From Ramlibacter terrae (lineage in GTDB: Bacteria; Pseudomonadota; Gammaproteobacteria; Burkholderiales; Burkholderiaceae_C), in contig CP053418.1 in the NCBI GenBank assembly GCA_013127575.1, forward strand, positions 434,001 through 498,000: 64,000 nucleotides of DNA, written 5' to 3'. Shown piece by piece: positions 20,987-38,540 of this stretch. The number at the start of each line of letters is the position of its first letter. Within the stretch, counting starts at the first letter, position 1. Both the position numbers and the translations under genes were made by a program. The notes below the pieces were generated by a model. That model searched no databases, was not told where the DNA came from, and was given only the letters and a program-made list of their open reading frames with translations.

Positions 20987-21217
20987 TAAGAACAGGCGGG
21001 CTTCGCAAGAGGCTCGCCGGAGTGGTGGGCCGCCGGGCAACCGGTGGGCCATCCAAGACCGTTGGCGCGGGGCAACCCGCTTAATCGCAAGACAGCCAAC
21101 GCAGATGGCGATCCCGCTGCTGGAAGATTTCGAGAGATTTCCGAAGGACAGTTGGTCGCTGCAAGAAGGGCGCGTTCCGAGGCACCTGCCGAAGAGCGCA
21201 ATTTGAAGGAGTAGACC
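20987..21217 (+). promoter_or_regulatory. Leader of the rplJL transcript
   Basis: 231 bases between rplA and rplJ with no ORF of note. In proteobacteria this region holds the rplJ promoter and the structured site where L10-L7/L12 represses translation. Complementary G/C-rich blocks are present, but I cannot fold it by eye with confidence, so the role is taken from position only. Confidence 0.5.
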
Positions 21218-21741
21218 TTGAGTTTGAATCGCAGTGAGAAGGAAACGGTCGTCGCCGATGTGACCGCCCTCGCCGCAAAGGCTCAAACGCTGGTGATGGC
21301 GGAATACCGCGGCATCACGGTCGCCGACATGACGAAACTGCGCACCGCTGCCCGCGGCGCCGGCGTGAACCTGAGTGTTCTCAAGAACACCTTGGCTCGC
21401 CGTTCCGTGGCCGGAAGCCAGTTCGAAGTCGTCGTGACCAGATGACCGGACCGCTGATCTACGGCTTCTCCGTGGACGCTGTGGCCGCCGCCAAGGTGGT
21501 GGCCGACTTCGCGAAGACCAACGACAAGCTGGTCATTCGCGGCGGTGCGTTCGCAGGGAAGGCGCTGGACGTCAACGGCGTGAAGCAACTGGCCGCCATT
21601 CCTACCAAGGAAGTGCTGCTGGCCCAGCTTTGCGGGCTTTTGATGTCGCCGATCTCCCGTACCGCAGTGGTGCTGGGTGCTCTGGCGGCGAAGAAGGAAG
21701 GCCCCGTCGAAGAAGCTGCTGCGGAACCCGCAGCCGCCTGA
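21218..21741 (+). CDS. rplJ: 50S ribosomal protein L10
   Basis: Anchors the L7/L12 stalk. About 174 aa. The start is TTG (21218) with AAGGAG 6-7 bases upstream; it gives the usual [15 protein letters not shown]-terminus. Then come [37 protein letters not shown] and [21 protein letters not shown] frameshift near 21438 separates the halves; corrected, it passes into [12 protein letters not shown]. The A/E-rich tail is typical. The exact missing bases are not certain here, and [11 protein letters not shown] also looks altered. Confidence 0.95.
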
Positions 21742-21780
21742 TTGACCCTTCCGACACCAACTTAATTCAGGAAACAGATA

Positions 21781-22158
21781 ATGGCATTCGATAAAGACTC
21801 CTTTCTGACGGCGCTCGACAGCATGACCGTCATGGAACTCAATGACCTGGTGAAGGCCATTGAAGAGAAGTTCGGCGTGAGCGCTGCCGCCATGGCCGCG
21901 CCCGCTGGTGGTGGTGGCGGCGCCGCCGCTCCGGCCGCCGAAGAGAAGACCGAGTTCACGGTGCAGCTGATGGAAGCCGGCGCCCAGAAGGTTTCCGTCA
22001 TCAAGGCCGTGCGCGAAATCACCGGCCCGGGCCTGAAGGAAGCCAAGGACCTGGTCGACGGCGCCCCGAAGGCCGTGAAGGAAGGCATGAACAAGGCCGA
22101 CGCCGATGCCGCCAAGAAGAAGCTGGAAGACGCCGGCGCCAAGGTCGAACTGAAGTAA
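21781..22158 (+). CDS. rplL: 50S ribosomal protein L7/L12
   Basis: Stalk protein that recruits translation factors; present in multiple copies. 125 aa, uninterrupted, with the N-terminal dimerisation helix ([26 protein letters not shown]), an Ala/Gly hinge and a C-terminal domain ([41 protein letters not shown]). Pro in [10 protein letters not shown] (codon 22027-22029) falls in the conserved ITGLGLKEAK helix. CCTGG read as CCCGG would cause exactly this, so it is probably an error. Confidence 0.98.
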   Translation: MAFDKDSFLTALDSMTVMELNDLVKAIEEKFGVSAAAMAAPAGGGGGAAAPAAEEKTEFTVQLMEAGAQKVSVIKAVREITGPGLKEAKDLVDGAPKAVKEGMNKADADAAKKKLEDAGAKVELK

Positions 22159-22175
22159 TTCGCCCCCGGTCGCTG

Positions 22176-22206
22176 AGGCTGGAGTGTCCGAAAGGGCCTC
22201 CAGCCT
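22176..22206 (+). terminator. Attenuator-like stem-loop between rplL and rpoB
   Basis: Perfect 9-bp stem AGGCTGGAG/CTCCAGCCT with a 13-base loop, followed by only a weak T run (TTTGCC). A partial terminator at this site is the known way RNA polymerase genes are expressed below the L7/L12 level. The 190 bases from here to rpoB hold no other gene. Confidence 0.65.
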
Positions 22207-22400
22207 TTGCCGTTGCAGAGCGCACCAGAAAGCAGGCTTGCCCCGTTTGCTTTCTAGTGTTTTCTGACCCGACTGCAGAAGACCGCTTGGTTCGGGCCCG
22301 GTGCAATGCCGGGCCGTCCGCCAAGGTTGGTAGAGGCCAACCCACCAAGATGCCCCCGCCCGTGGCGCGACAGTTGCGAGCTCATTAGCCCGGAGATTCC

Positions 22401-30755
<8,355 letters not shown>

Positions 30756-30777
30756 TCGACGTCCGCATCCGAGTGAA

Positions 30778-30813
30778 GGGCGCCACCCGCGAGGGTGGCG
30801 CCCTTTTTTTTTT
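30778..30813 (+). terminator. Rho-independent terminator after rpoC
   Basis: Perfect 11-bp stem GGGCGCCACCC/GGGTGGCGCCC with a GCGA tetraloop, followed by ten T. It ends the rplJL-rpoBC transcript. Confidence 0.97.
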
Positions 30814-30925
30814 CGTCCAAGGACGCGCACCACTTGTTCACCCCCGCGCGGCGATTTCCTGCATCGTCGCCCGGGCGTGCCCGCAGCAAGATCACGGGGC
30901 GCACTTTCGCGCTGCGGAGAAACCC

Positions 30926-31135
30926 ATGAAGCAACTCGCCATCCTCATGACCCTCGCCCTCGGCTGTTCGCTGGTGCATGCCGCCGATCCCGCCAAGCCG
31001 CCGCAGCAGACGCGCATGGCCACCTGCCAGAAGGAAGCCACCGCGTCGGGCAAGAAGGGCGAAGAGCGCAAGGAAGTCCTGCGTGCGTGCATGGCAGCGG
31101 GCAAGACGAACGGCAAGACCGAGAAGACGGGCTGA
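30926..31135 (+). CDS. Secreted PsiF-repeat small protein
   Basis: 69 aa with a signal peptide ([17 protein letters not shown]). The mature part holds one PsiF-type repeat, [12 protein letters not shown]...[18 protein letters not shown], with two Cys about 21 residues apart. PsiF proteins are phosphate-starvation-linked in E. coli and have no known activity. The ATG at 30926 is preceded by GGAGAAACCC. The frame upstream is open back into rpoC only because of the rpoC frameshift, so it is not a fusion. Confidence 0.8.
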   Translation: MKQLAILMTLALGCSLVHAADPAKPPQQTRMATCQKEATASGKKGEERKEVLRACMAAGKTNGKTEKTG

Positions 31136-31176
31136 GGCCGGCGCGGCCGCGCAGGCGCCGCTTTCCCCTAAACTGC

Positions 31177-31210
31177 AAGCGCCGCTGCCGTCCGGGTGGC
31201 GGCGCTTTTT
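31177..31210 (+). terminator. Rho-independent terminator after the PsiF-like gene
   Basis: 9-bp stem AAGCGCCGC/GCGGCGCTT with a 13-base loop and a run of five T. The next start codon lies only four bases beyond. Confidence 0.8.
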
Positions 31211-31213
31211 CCC

Positions 31214-31772
31214 ATGAGCTCCTCCCTCGTCTTCTGGATCGTCGCCGCGGTCACCGTCTTCTGGATGGTGGGCGCCTACAACCGCCTGGTGCGGCTGCGC
31301 TCCGACGCCAATAGCGCCTTCGCCGCGCTGGATACCGAGCTCGGACGCCGGTGGCGATGGTGCACGCCTGCATCCCCGAAGACGAAGCGCAGCCGGTCAC
31401 GCAGTTCGAAGGCGGCAGCGCCTTCTGGGCCGGGTTGCAGGGCGCGGCCGCACAACTCGCCGCGTCGCTCGCATCGGCGCGCGCCCGGCCGCTGGACCCG
31501 GAGCGCATCGCGGCGCTCGGTGCGGCGCAGGAGGTGCTCGGCATGGCCGGGAGCGGGCCGAGCGCGACGACGCGCACGATCTCGCGGGCGCGCGGCTGCC
31601 CGAGAACGTCAGCGGCGAGCGCGCGCAGCTGGTGCGCATGACGCAGGTCGCCACCGAGAACTTCAATGACGCGGTCGGCCGGTACAACGCGGCGATCCTG
31701 CAGTTCCCCGCGATCCTGCTGGCATGGCTGTTCGGGTTCCAGCCGGGCCGCGGCCTGCGCGCGAGGCCATAA
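31214..31772 (+). CDS. LemA-family membrane-anchored protein
   Basis: About 187 aa after correction. An N-terminal membrane helix (SLVFWIVAAVTVFWMVGAYNRLVRLRSDANSAFAALD) is followed by a mainly helical domain, and it ends ENFNDAVGRYNAAILQFPAILLAWLFGFQPG, the hallmark C-terminus of LemA. Function is unknown. Frameshifts fall at 31348-31351 (CGCCAGGTG read as CGCCGGTG) and about 31548 (GCCTGGGAG read as GCCGGGAG). The ATG sits right after the terminator T-run without a ribosome site, so the true start or its regulation is unclear. Confidence 0.8.
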
Positions 31773-31791
31773 GCACATAGCGAGAACATGC

Positions 31792-31820
31792 TTTGCCCCC
31801 GCGGGCCGCGCGCTTATAGT
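31792..31820 (+). promoter_or_regulatory. Possible promoter of fccAB
   Basis: TTTGCC, 17 bases, TATAGT, ending 23 bases before the cytochrome ATG, which has GAGGAG as ribosome site. The -35 is weak. Confidence 0.4.
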
Positions 31821-31843
31821 CGCGGCACAACGAGGAGCAAGCC

Positions 31844-32158
31844 ATGACAGCCCCCCGGAAGATCGCAGCGTTCGCGCTGGCGGCCGCCGCTTCGTCCGCG
31901 CACGCGCAGGACGCATCCGCCCTCTACGTCCGCAGCCTGGCCGCCACCTGCGCGAGCTGCCACGGCACCGACGGCCGCACCGCCGCCGGCGCGCCGATCG
32001 CGCCGCTGGCCGGCATGCCGCGCGAGTACCTCGTGGCGCAGCTCCAGGCCTTCAAGGCCGGCACGCGGCCTTCGACCATCATGACGCAGCTGGCCAAGGG
32101 CTACACCGATCCGCAGATCGAGCAGCTCGCGACGTACTTCGCAGCGCAGAAGAAGTGA
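31844..32158 (+). CDS. fccA: Periplasmic monoheme cytochrome c (flavocytochrome c cytochrome subunit)
   Basis: 104 aa with a signal peptide ending near AHAQ (residue 22). The heme site is CASCH at residues 36-40 and the axial Met is likely in PLAGMPREYL. It is a short class I cytochrome c. It is 11 bases before an FccB-type flavoprotein, so the pair probably forms a flavocytochrome c that passes electrons from sulfide oxidation. Assignment as FccA rests on that pairing; alone it would be called only cytochrome c. Confidence 0.82.
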   Translation: MTAPRKIAAFALAAAASSAHAQDASALYVRSLAATCASCHGTDGRTAAGAPIAPLAGMPREYLVAQLQAFKAGTRPSTIMTQLAKGYTDPQIEQLATYFAAQKK

Positions 32159-32169
32159 GGGAGACCACC

Positions 32170-33440
32170 ATGCAACGCCGCCACTTCCTGCATTCCGCCG
32201 CCGCCGTCGCCCTGCTGGGCACCGCGGGCTGCGCCACCACCTCCATCCCGTCCAAGGCCCGCGTCGTCGTGATCGGCGGCGGCTACGGCGGCGCCACCGC
32301 CGCGCGCTACGTGCGCCTGCTGTCGGACCACAAGATTGACGTGGTGCTGATCGAGCCCAACGACGCCTTCATCTCCTGCCCGCTCTCCAACCTCGTGCTG
32401 GGCGGCAGCAAGCAGATCGCCGACGTGACGACGCCCTACAGCGGGCTGGCGCGCAACCACGGTATCACCGTGGTGAAGGACACCGCGGCTTCGGTCGACA
32501 CGCAGCGCAAGACGGTCACGCTGGCCGGCGGCGCCACGATCGGCTACGACAAGCTGGTGGTCTCGCCCGGCGTCGACCTGCTGATGGACAGCATCGAAGG
32601 CCTGCGCGCGGCCAATGCTTCCGGCCGGTGCTGCACGCGTGGAAGGCGGGCCCGGAGACCGTGGCGCTGCGCCGCCAGCTCGAGGCGATGCCCGACGGCG
32701 GCGTACGCGCTGACCATTCCCGAAGCGCCGTACCGCTGCCCGCCCGGCCCGTACGAGCGCGCCTGCCGGGTCGCCTGGTACTTCAAGAACCACAAGCCGC
32801 GCAGCAAGGTGCTGCTGCTGGATGCGAACCCCGACGTCACGTCCAAAGGCCCTCTGTTCAAGCGCGTCTGGGCCGAGCAGTACCGCGGCATCATCGAATA
32901 CCGGCCGCAGCACAAGGCGACGGCGGTGGACGCGCGTGCCGGCGTCATCAAGTTCGAGGTCGAGGACGACGTCAAGGCGCAGGTCCTCAACGTGCTGCCC
33001 TCGATGCGTGCGGGCCAGATCGCCGTGCAGGCGGGCCTGAACAACCGGCCAACAACCGCTGGTGCGGCGTCGACTTCCTCAGCTTCGAGTCGTCGGTGGC
33101 CAAGGACGTGCACGTGCTCGGCGATTCGATCCAGATCGCGCCCGGCATGCCCAAGAGCGGCCACATGGCCAACGCGCACGGCAAGTCGGCCGCGGCCGCG
33201 ATCGTGGCGCAGCTCTCGGGCTGGGCCATCAACCCGGCGCCGGTGCTCACCAACACCTGCTACAGCTTCACCGACGACCGCAACGTGATTCACGTGGCCA
33301 GCGTCCACGAATACGTGGCGGCGGAAAAGACCTTCAAGACCGTCGCCGGTTCCGGCGGTGTCAGTCCCGGCCCGACCGAACTGGAAGGCACCTACGCCAT
33401 GAACTGGGCGCGCAACATCTGGAACGACACGCTCGCCTGA
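32170..33440 (+). CDS. fccB: Flavocytochrome c sulfide dehydrogenase flavoprotein (FccB/SoxF-like)
   Basis: About 424 aa. It begins with a twin-arginine-like leader (MQRRHFLHSAAAVALLG) and then the FAD dinucleotide fold RVVVIGGGYGGATAARYVR. The conserved Cys of the family is in FISCPLSNLVLGG and the second in PYRCPPGPYERAC; these flank the flavin in FccB. The C-terminal domain has NTCYSF and the W-rich end. Frameshifts occur at 32625-32628 (GGCCAGGTG read as GGCCGGTG), about 32700 (two bases lost, not an obvious CCWGG site) and 33046-33049. It oxidises sulfide to sulfur in the periplasm with the upstream cytochrome as partner. Confidence 0.88.
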
Positions 33441-33456
33441 CGGCATCGCATGACGG

Positions 33457-33522
33457 AATGACAAATGACAAAATGGCCTCCGGGTCATTCGTCATCGAAG
33501 CGCAGCGAGGTCATTTGTCATT
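33457..33522. repeat. 13-bp perfect inverted repeat over the rsmB start region
   Basis: AATGACAAATGAC at 33457-33469 and GTCATTTGTCATT at 33510-33522 are exact reverse complements, 40 bases apart. It could form a hairpin in the leader or be a small repeat element. A further GTCATTCGTCAT lies between the arms. Confidence 0.8.
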
Positions 33523-34848
33523 GCAGGAACCCCTTTGGCGGCAGCTCCGGGCTGCCGCTTCCGTTTTGGCGGCCGTGCGGCGCGGCGAGTCGGCCACGCC
33601 GGCCATCGCGCGCGTGCCGGCCGAACTGCGTCCCGCGGCGCAAGCCCCGGCCTTCCACGCGATGCGGCAGCTGGGGCGCGCCGAGGCGCTGCGCAAGCTG
33701 CTCGCCAAGCGCCCGCCGCCGCCCGAGGCCGATGCGCTGCTCTGCACCGCGCTGGCGCTGGCGTGGCAGGAGGAGGGCGCGCCGTACTCGCCGTTCACGC
33801 TCGTCGACCAGGCCGTAGAGGCCGCCAAGCGCGCGCCGGAAACCAGGCAGCAGCAGGGCTTCATCAATGCCTGCCTGCGCCGCTTCCTGCGCGAGCGGGA
33901 GGCGCTGGTGGCCGCCACCGACCAGGATCCGGTGGCGCGCTGGAACCACCCGCGCTGGTGGATCGCGCGGCTGCGGCAGGACCATCCCTCGGCACGGGAA
34001 GCGATCCTGTCCGCCAGCAACGGCGCCGCGCCGATGACGCTGCGGGTGAACACCCGGCGCACGACGGTGGAGGAGATGCAGGCGCGGTTGCCGCCCACCC
34101 AGCGTGTCGGCCGGCACGGGCTGGTGCTGCAGGATGCGCTGCCGGTGCACGCCATCCCCGGCTTCGACGAAGGCCGGTGTCCGTGCAGGACGCCGGCGCC
34201 CAGCTCGCCGCGCAGTTGCTGCTGCAGGACCTGCCTGCCGCCGACGGCCCGCTGCGCATCCTCGACGCCTGCGCGGCGCCCGGCGGCAAGACCGCGCACA
34301 TCCCGGAACTGGCCGATGCCGACGTGCTGGCGCTGGACGTCGATCCAGCGCGCTGCGAGCGCATCCACCAGAACCTGCAACGCCACGGGACTGCAGGCGA
34401 AAGTGCTCGCGGCCGACGGGGCCGAGCCGTCCGCATGGTGGGACGGCAAGCCGTTCGACGCCATCCTGCTGGACGCGCCGTGCACCGCATCGGGCATCGT
34501 GCGGCGCCACCCCGACGTGCGCTGGCTGCGACGCGAGGCGGACATCGCCCGGCTGGCGCAACTGCAGCAGCGGCTGCTGCAGGCGCTGTGGCCGCTGCTC
34601 AAGCCGGGCGGACGGCTGGTGTACTGCACCTGTTCGGTGTTCCGCGCCGAGGGCGAAGCACAGATCGCGGCGTTTCTTGCGCGCCACAATGGGGCCCGAA
34701 TGCAGGCCGCGCCGGGCCATTTAGTCCCGCAGCCCGGGGCGGGAGGGCAGGGCCTCCCGGACAATCAACCTGGTGACCACGACGGCTTCTATTACGCGGT
34801 GCTGCAAAAAGGTGCAACCGGTGCGCCCCCGGCCCGCCGGATGCCTGA
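33473..34848 (+). CDS. rsmB: 16S rRNA (cytosine-967-C5)-methyltransferase
   Basis: Methylates C967 of 16S rRNA with AdoMet. About 455 aa; an N-terminal NusB-like domain ([36 protein letters not shown]) precedes the methyltransferase domain with [14 protein letters not shown] (AdoMet), [17 protein letters not shown] and the catalytic Cys region VYCTCSVF. The start is uncertain: ATG 33473 is in frame, but the family N-terminus would also fit TTG codons near 33512, within the inverted repeat. Frameshifts lie near 34175, 34389 and 34819. The last, ACCTGGTGC read as ACCGGTGC, hides a TGA at 34846-34848 and falsely joins it to the next gene. Confidence 0.92.
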
Positions 34849-35443
34849 GCGCGCGCGGTCCTGGCTGGCCGCCTTCCTGCTGGCGCTGGCCTGGCTGGTA
34901 GCCGGCCCGGCGCTGGCGCAGGGCAGCGTGCCGGACGTGACGCAGCTGCAGGTGGAGCGCACCGACGAAGGGCTGGTGCTGACGGCCACCGTGCGCTTCG
35001 ACCTGCCGACGGTGATCGACGACGCGCTGGCCAAAGGCATCCCGATGTTCTTCGTGGCGGAGGCCAGCGTGTTCCGCGACCGCTGGTACTGGTACGACAA
35101 GCGCGTGGCCGGCGCCACCCGCCACATGCGGCTTTCGTACCAGCCCCTCACTCGCCGCTGGCGGCTGCAGGTCTCGTCCAGCCCGATCGGCAATTCGGGC
35201 CTGGTGCTGGGCCAGAACTTCGAATCGCGCGAAGAGGCGCTGGCGGCGGTCCAGCGCATCTCGCGCTGGCGCATCGCCGAGCCCGGCGAGGTCGACCCCG
35301 AATCTGCGCACAATGTGCAGTTCCGCTTCCGTCTCGATCTCTCGCAGCTGCCGCGGCCCTTCCAGATCGGCGCGGTGGGCCAGTCGGAGTGGAGCATCCG
35401 GGCGCTGCGCGTGCATCGATTGCTTGCGGAACCGGCGCGGTGA
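34841..35443 (+). CDS. DUF4390 protein (signal peptide, upstream of ntrY)
   Basis: 200 aa. A hydrophobic leader (WLAAFLLALAWLVAGPALA) precedes a predicted periplasmic beta-rich domain: VERTDEGLVLTATVRFDLPTVIDDALAKGIPMFFVAEASVFRDRWYWYDKRVA, typical of DUF4390. Function is unknown. The order rsmB-DUF4390-ntrY-ntrX is conserved in Burkholderiales, which suggests a link to the sensor kinase. The ATG at 34841 overlaps the corrected rsmB stop, and its own TGA overlaps the GTG of ntrY. Confidence 0.88.
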   Translation: MPERARSWLAAFLLALAWLVAGPALAQGSVPDVTQLQVERTDEGLVLTATVRFDLPTVIDDALAKGIPMFFVAEASVFRDRWYWYDKRVAGATRHMRLSYQPLTRRWRLQVSSSPIGNSGLVLGQNFESREEALAAVQRISRWRIAEPGEVDPESAHNVQFRFRLDLSQLPRPFQIGAVGQSEWSIRALRVHRLLAEPAR

Positions 35444-37712
35444 ACACGCAGCGATCGCCCGAAGGCCCGCAGCGCTCGCTGCTGCAGGGTTCGCGCGCGT
35501 TGCGCTGGGCGATGGCGGTGGCGATCACGGTCATCGTCGCCATCGGCATCGTGCTGATGTTCCTGCTGACGCAGGCCACCAACAACCGCGAGCTCTACGA
35601 GCGCAACTACGGTCGCCTGTTCGCGCTGAACATGGTGGTTGCCGGGGTGCTGCTGGCCGTCATCCTGTGGGTGGCGGTGCGGCTGGCCTCGCGCCTGCGC
35701 CGCGGCAAGTTCGGCAGCCGGCTGCTCGTGAAGCTGGCGATGATCTTCGCACTGGTGGGACTGGTGCCCGGCGGCCTGATCTACGTCGTCTCGTACCAGT
35801 TCGTCTCGCGCTCGATCGAGAGCTGGTTCGACGTGAAGGTCGAAGGCGCGCTCGACGCCGGCCTGAGCCTGGGCCGGGCGACGCTCGACACCTTGTCGAG
35901 CGACTTCGCCAGCAAGACGCGGGCGGCGGCGGCGCAACTGGCCGACACGCCCGATACCTCCGCCGGCCTGGTGCTGGAGCGCGTGCGCGAACAGCTCGGC
36001 GCCAGCGACCTGGTGCTGTGGAGTTCCTCGGGCCAGTTGCTCGCGGGCACCGGGCAGAGCCGTTTCCAGCTCAATCCCGAGCGGCCCACGCAGCAACAGA
36101 TGCGCACGGTGCGCAGCCAGCGCTCGCTCACCTTCGTCGAAGGCTGGACGATCCGGGGCCCGCGTCGATCAACAACGCGCGCATCAAGGCGCTGGTGGCG
36201 GTGCCGAGCCCCAACGTCGGCGTGCTGGCCGAGCCGCGCTTCCTGCAGGCGACGATCAGCGTGCCGCCGACGCTGGTGGCCAACGCCATCGCGGTGCAGG
36301 AAGCCAACCGCGAGTACCAGGAGCTGGCGCTGGCGCGCGAAGGGCTGCGCCGCATGTACATCGGCACGCTGACGCTCAGCCTCTTCCTGGCGGTGTTCGG
36401 CGCGGTGCTGCTGGCGATCATCCTGGGCAACCAGCTCGCGCGTCCGCTGCTGTTGCTGGCGGCCGGCGTGAGCGAAGTGGCGGCCGGGGACCTCTCGCCC
36501 AAGCCCGCGCTGCAAGGCAAGGACGAACTGGGCGGCCTCACGCGCTCCTTTGCCGACATGACGCAGCAGCTCGCCGACGCGCGCGGCGGTGGGCAAGAGC
36601 ATGGACCGGTGAGCGCCGCGCGCGCCAACCTGCAGACCATCTGGACAACCTGACGGCGGGCGTGATCGTGCTGGACGCGCAGGGCCGCATCCGCACCTCG
36701 AACCCCGGCGCCACCAGCATCCTGCGCGTGCCGCTGGCCGAACACGAAGGCCGAGCGCTGGCGGAGATCGAGGGGCTGGAGACTTTCGGCGCCGCCGTGC
36801 AGCAGCGCTTCGACGAGTTCCTCAACGACCGCACGCAACGCGCCGCCGACCACTGGCAGCAATCGTTCGAGCTGAACACCGTGCCCGGCAGCAGCGGCGC
36901 GCCGCAGGCCAACGTGGTGACGCTGGTGGCGCGCGGCGCCGAGATGCCGAACGACGCTCGGCTGCTGGTCTTCGACGACATCTCCGAGATCGTGTCGGCG
37001 CAGCGCGCGCAGGCCTGGGGCGAGGTGGCGCGCAGGCTGGCGCACGAGATCAAGAATCCGCTGACGCCGATCCAGCTCTCGGCCGAGCGCATGGAAATGA
37101 AGCTGGCCGGCAAGCTGCAGGACCCCGAGCGCGCGCTGCTGACGAAATCGGTCCGCACCATCGTCGACCGGTCGATTCGATGAAGCGGCTGGTCAACGAG
37201 TTCCGCGACTACGCGCGGCTGCCGGCGGCGGAGCTGAAGGCGCTGGACCTGAACGCGCTGGTGGCCGACGTGCTGGTGCTCTACGGCCGCGACAGCGACC
37301 GGGGCCGAGCCGCCGCGCACGTGCCGGTCCGCATGGAACTCGACGCGGCCGCGCCGCCGGTGCTGGGCGACCGCGAGCAGCTGCGGCAGGTGATCCACAA
37401 CCTGCTGCAGAACGCGCAGGACGCCACCGAAGGGAGGCCGGGCGGCGAGGTCGTGGTTCGCACGCAATTCAACGAAGTGTCCAGGCGCGTGCGCCTCATC
37501 GTGCAGGACAGCGGCGCCGGTTTTCCTGACCACATCCTGAAACGGGCCTTCGAACCTTACGTTACAACCAAGGCAAAAGGCACCGGCCTCGGTCTCGCGG
37601 TCGTGAAAAAATCGCGGATGAGCATGGGGCGCGGATCGATCTCAAGAACAGAGCAGAGAACGGTGTCATCCTCGGCGCCCAAGTGTCGTTATCATTTGGA
37701 GTTGCTAGTTAG
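35440..37712 (+). CDS. ntrY: NtrY-like membrane sensor histidine kinase
   Basis: About 758 aa. Two or more N-terminal membrane helices (WAMAVAITVIVAIGIVLMFLL; LFALNMVVAGVLLAVILWVAV; KLAMIFALVGLVPGGLIYVVS) precede an extracytoplasmic region, a further helix (LTLSLFLAVFGAVLLAIILG), HAMP, PAS (GVIVLDAQGRIRTSNPGA), the His box RRLAHEIKNPLTPIQLSAERM and the ATPase motifs DSGAGFPD and GTGLGLAVV. The GTG start overlaps the DUF4390 stop. Frameshifts lie at about 36155, 36585, 36606, 36642 and 37169 (mostly CCWGG) and at 37606-37611, where seven A were read as six. It signals to the following regulator, in this family for nitrogen or redox cues. Confidence 0.92.
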
Positions 37713-37780
37713 CAACGGCCCCGGCGCGCAGGTACGCGCGCGAGGTGCGGCGCGGTGTGACGGTTGAACGGGCGGGGACG

Positions 37781-38503
37781 ATGGCAAACATTCTGGTGGT
37801 GGACGACGAACTGGGCATCCGGGACCTGTTGTCCGAGATCCTGAACGACGAGGGCCACACCGTCGAACTGGCGGAGAACGCCGCGCAGGCGCGCGCCGCG
37901 CGGCAGCGCATGCGGCCCGACCTCGTGCTGCTGGACATCTGGATGCCCGACACCGACGGCGTCACGCTCCTGAAGGAATGGTCTACCAGCGGCTTGCTGA
38001 GCATGCCGGTGGTGATGATGAGCGGCCACGCCACCATCGAGACGGCCGTGGAAGCCACCAAGATCGGCGCCCACTCGTTCCTCGAAAAGCCGATCACCAT
38101 GCAGAAGCTGCTGAAGGCCGTGGAAGCAGGGCTGGCGCGCTTGGGCATCGGCGCCGGCGCGGCCACCGCGGCCCCGCAGCGCAAGCCCGGCATGGCCGGC
38201 GTGGTGCCGATGCCGCAGCCGGTGGAACTCACCGTTGAAGCCGCCATGACGGGCGGCCAGACCATCCCGCCGGTCGTGGAGATGGGACCGCAGGCGCGCC
38301 AGATGTTCGAGCTGGACAAGCCGCTGCGCGATGCGCGCGACGAATTCGAGAAGTGCTACTTCGAGTTCCACCGCCAAGGAAGGCGGCTCGATGACACGCG
38401 TGGCCGAGAAGACGGGCTGGAGCGCACCCACCTGTACCGCAAGCTCAAGCAACTAGGCGTGGACCTTTCACGCGGCAAGCGCAACGCAACCCCCGCGGCG
38501 TGA
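37781..38503 (+). CDS. ntrX: NtrX-like response regulator lacking the AAA+ domain
   Basis: About 241 aa. An N-terminal receiver domain (ILVVDDELGIRDLL; phospho-acceptor Asp in LVLLDIWMPDTDG; MMSGHATIETAV; FLEKPI) is joined by a Pro/Ala linker to a C-terminal Fis-type helix-turn-helix (VAEKTGLERTHLYRKLKQLGVDL). No sigma-54 AAA+ domain lies between, unlike alpha-proteobacterial NtrX. The frame is open, but residues from HRQGRRLDDTRGREDG are wrong. Two deletions, at 38370-38373 (CACCTGGCC) and 38416-38420 (GGCCTGGAG), add up to three bases and hide the real HLAKEGGSMTRVAEKTG. Partner of ntrY. Confidence 0.9.
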   Translation: MANILVVDDELGIRDLLSEILNDEGHTVELAENAAQARAARQRMRPDLVLLDIWMPDTDGVTLLKEWSTSGLLSMPVVMMSGHATIETAVEATKIGAHSFLEKPITMQKLLKAVEAGLARLGIGAGAATAAPQRKPGMAGVVPMPQPVELTVEAAMTGGQTIPPVVEMGPQARQMFELDKPLRDARDEFEKCYFEFHRQGRRLDDTRGREDGLERTHLYRKLKQLGVDLSRGKRNATPAA

Positions 38504-38523
38504 GAAGCGCCGTTCGCCTCTGT

Positions 38524-38529
38524 TATACT
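38524..38529 (+). promoter_or_regulatory. -10 box for tRNA-Phe
   Basis: TATACT ending 11 bases before the mature tRNA 5' end. No clear -35. Confidence 0.5.
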
Positions 38530-38540
38530 TGCCGGCTCAC

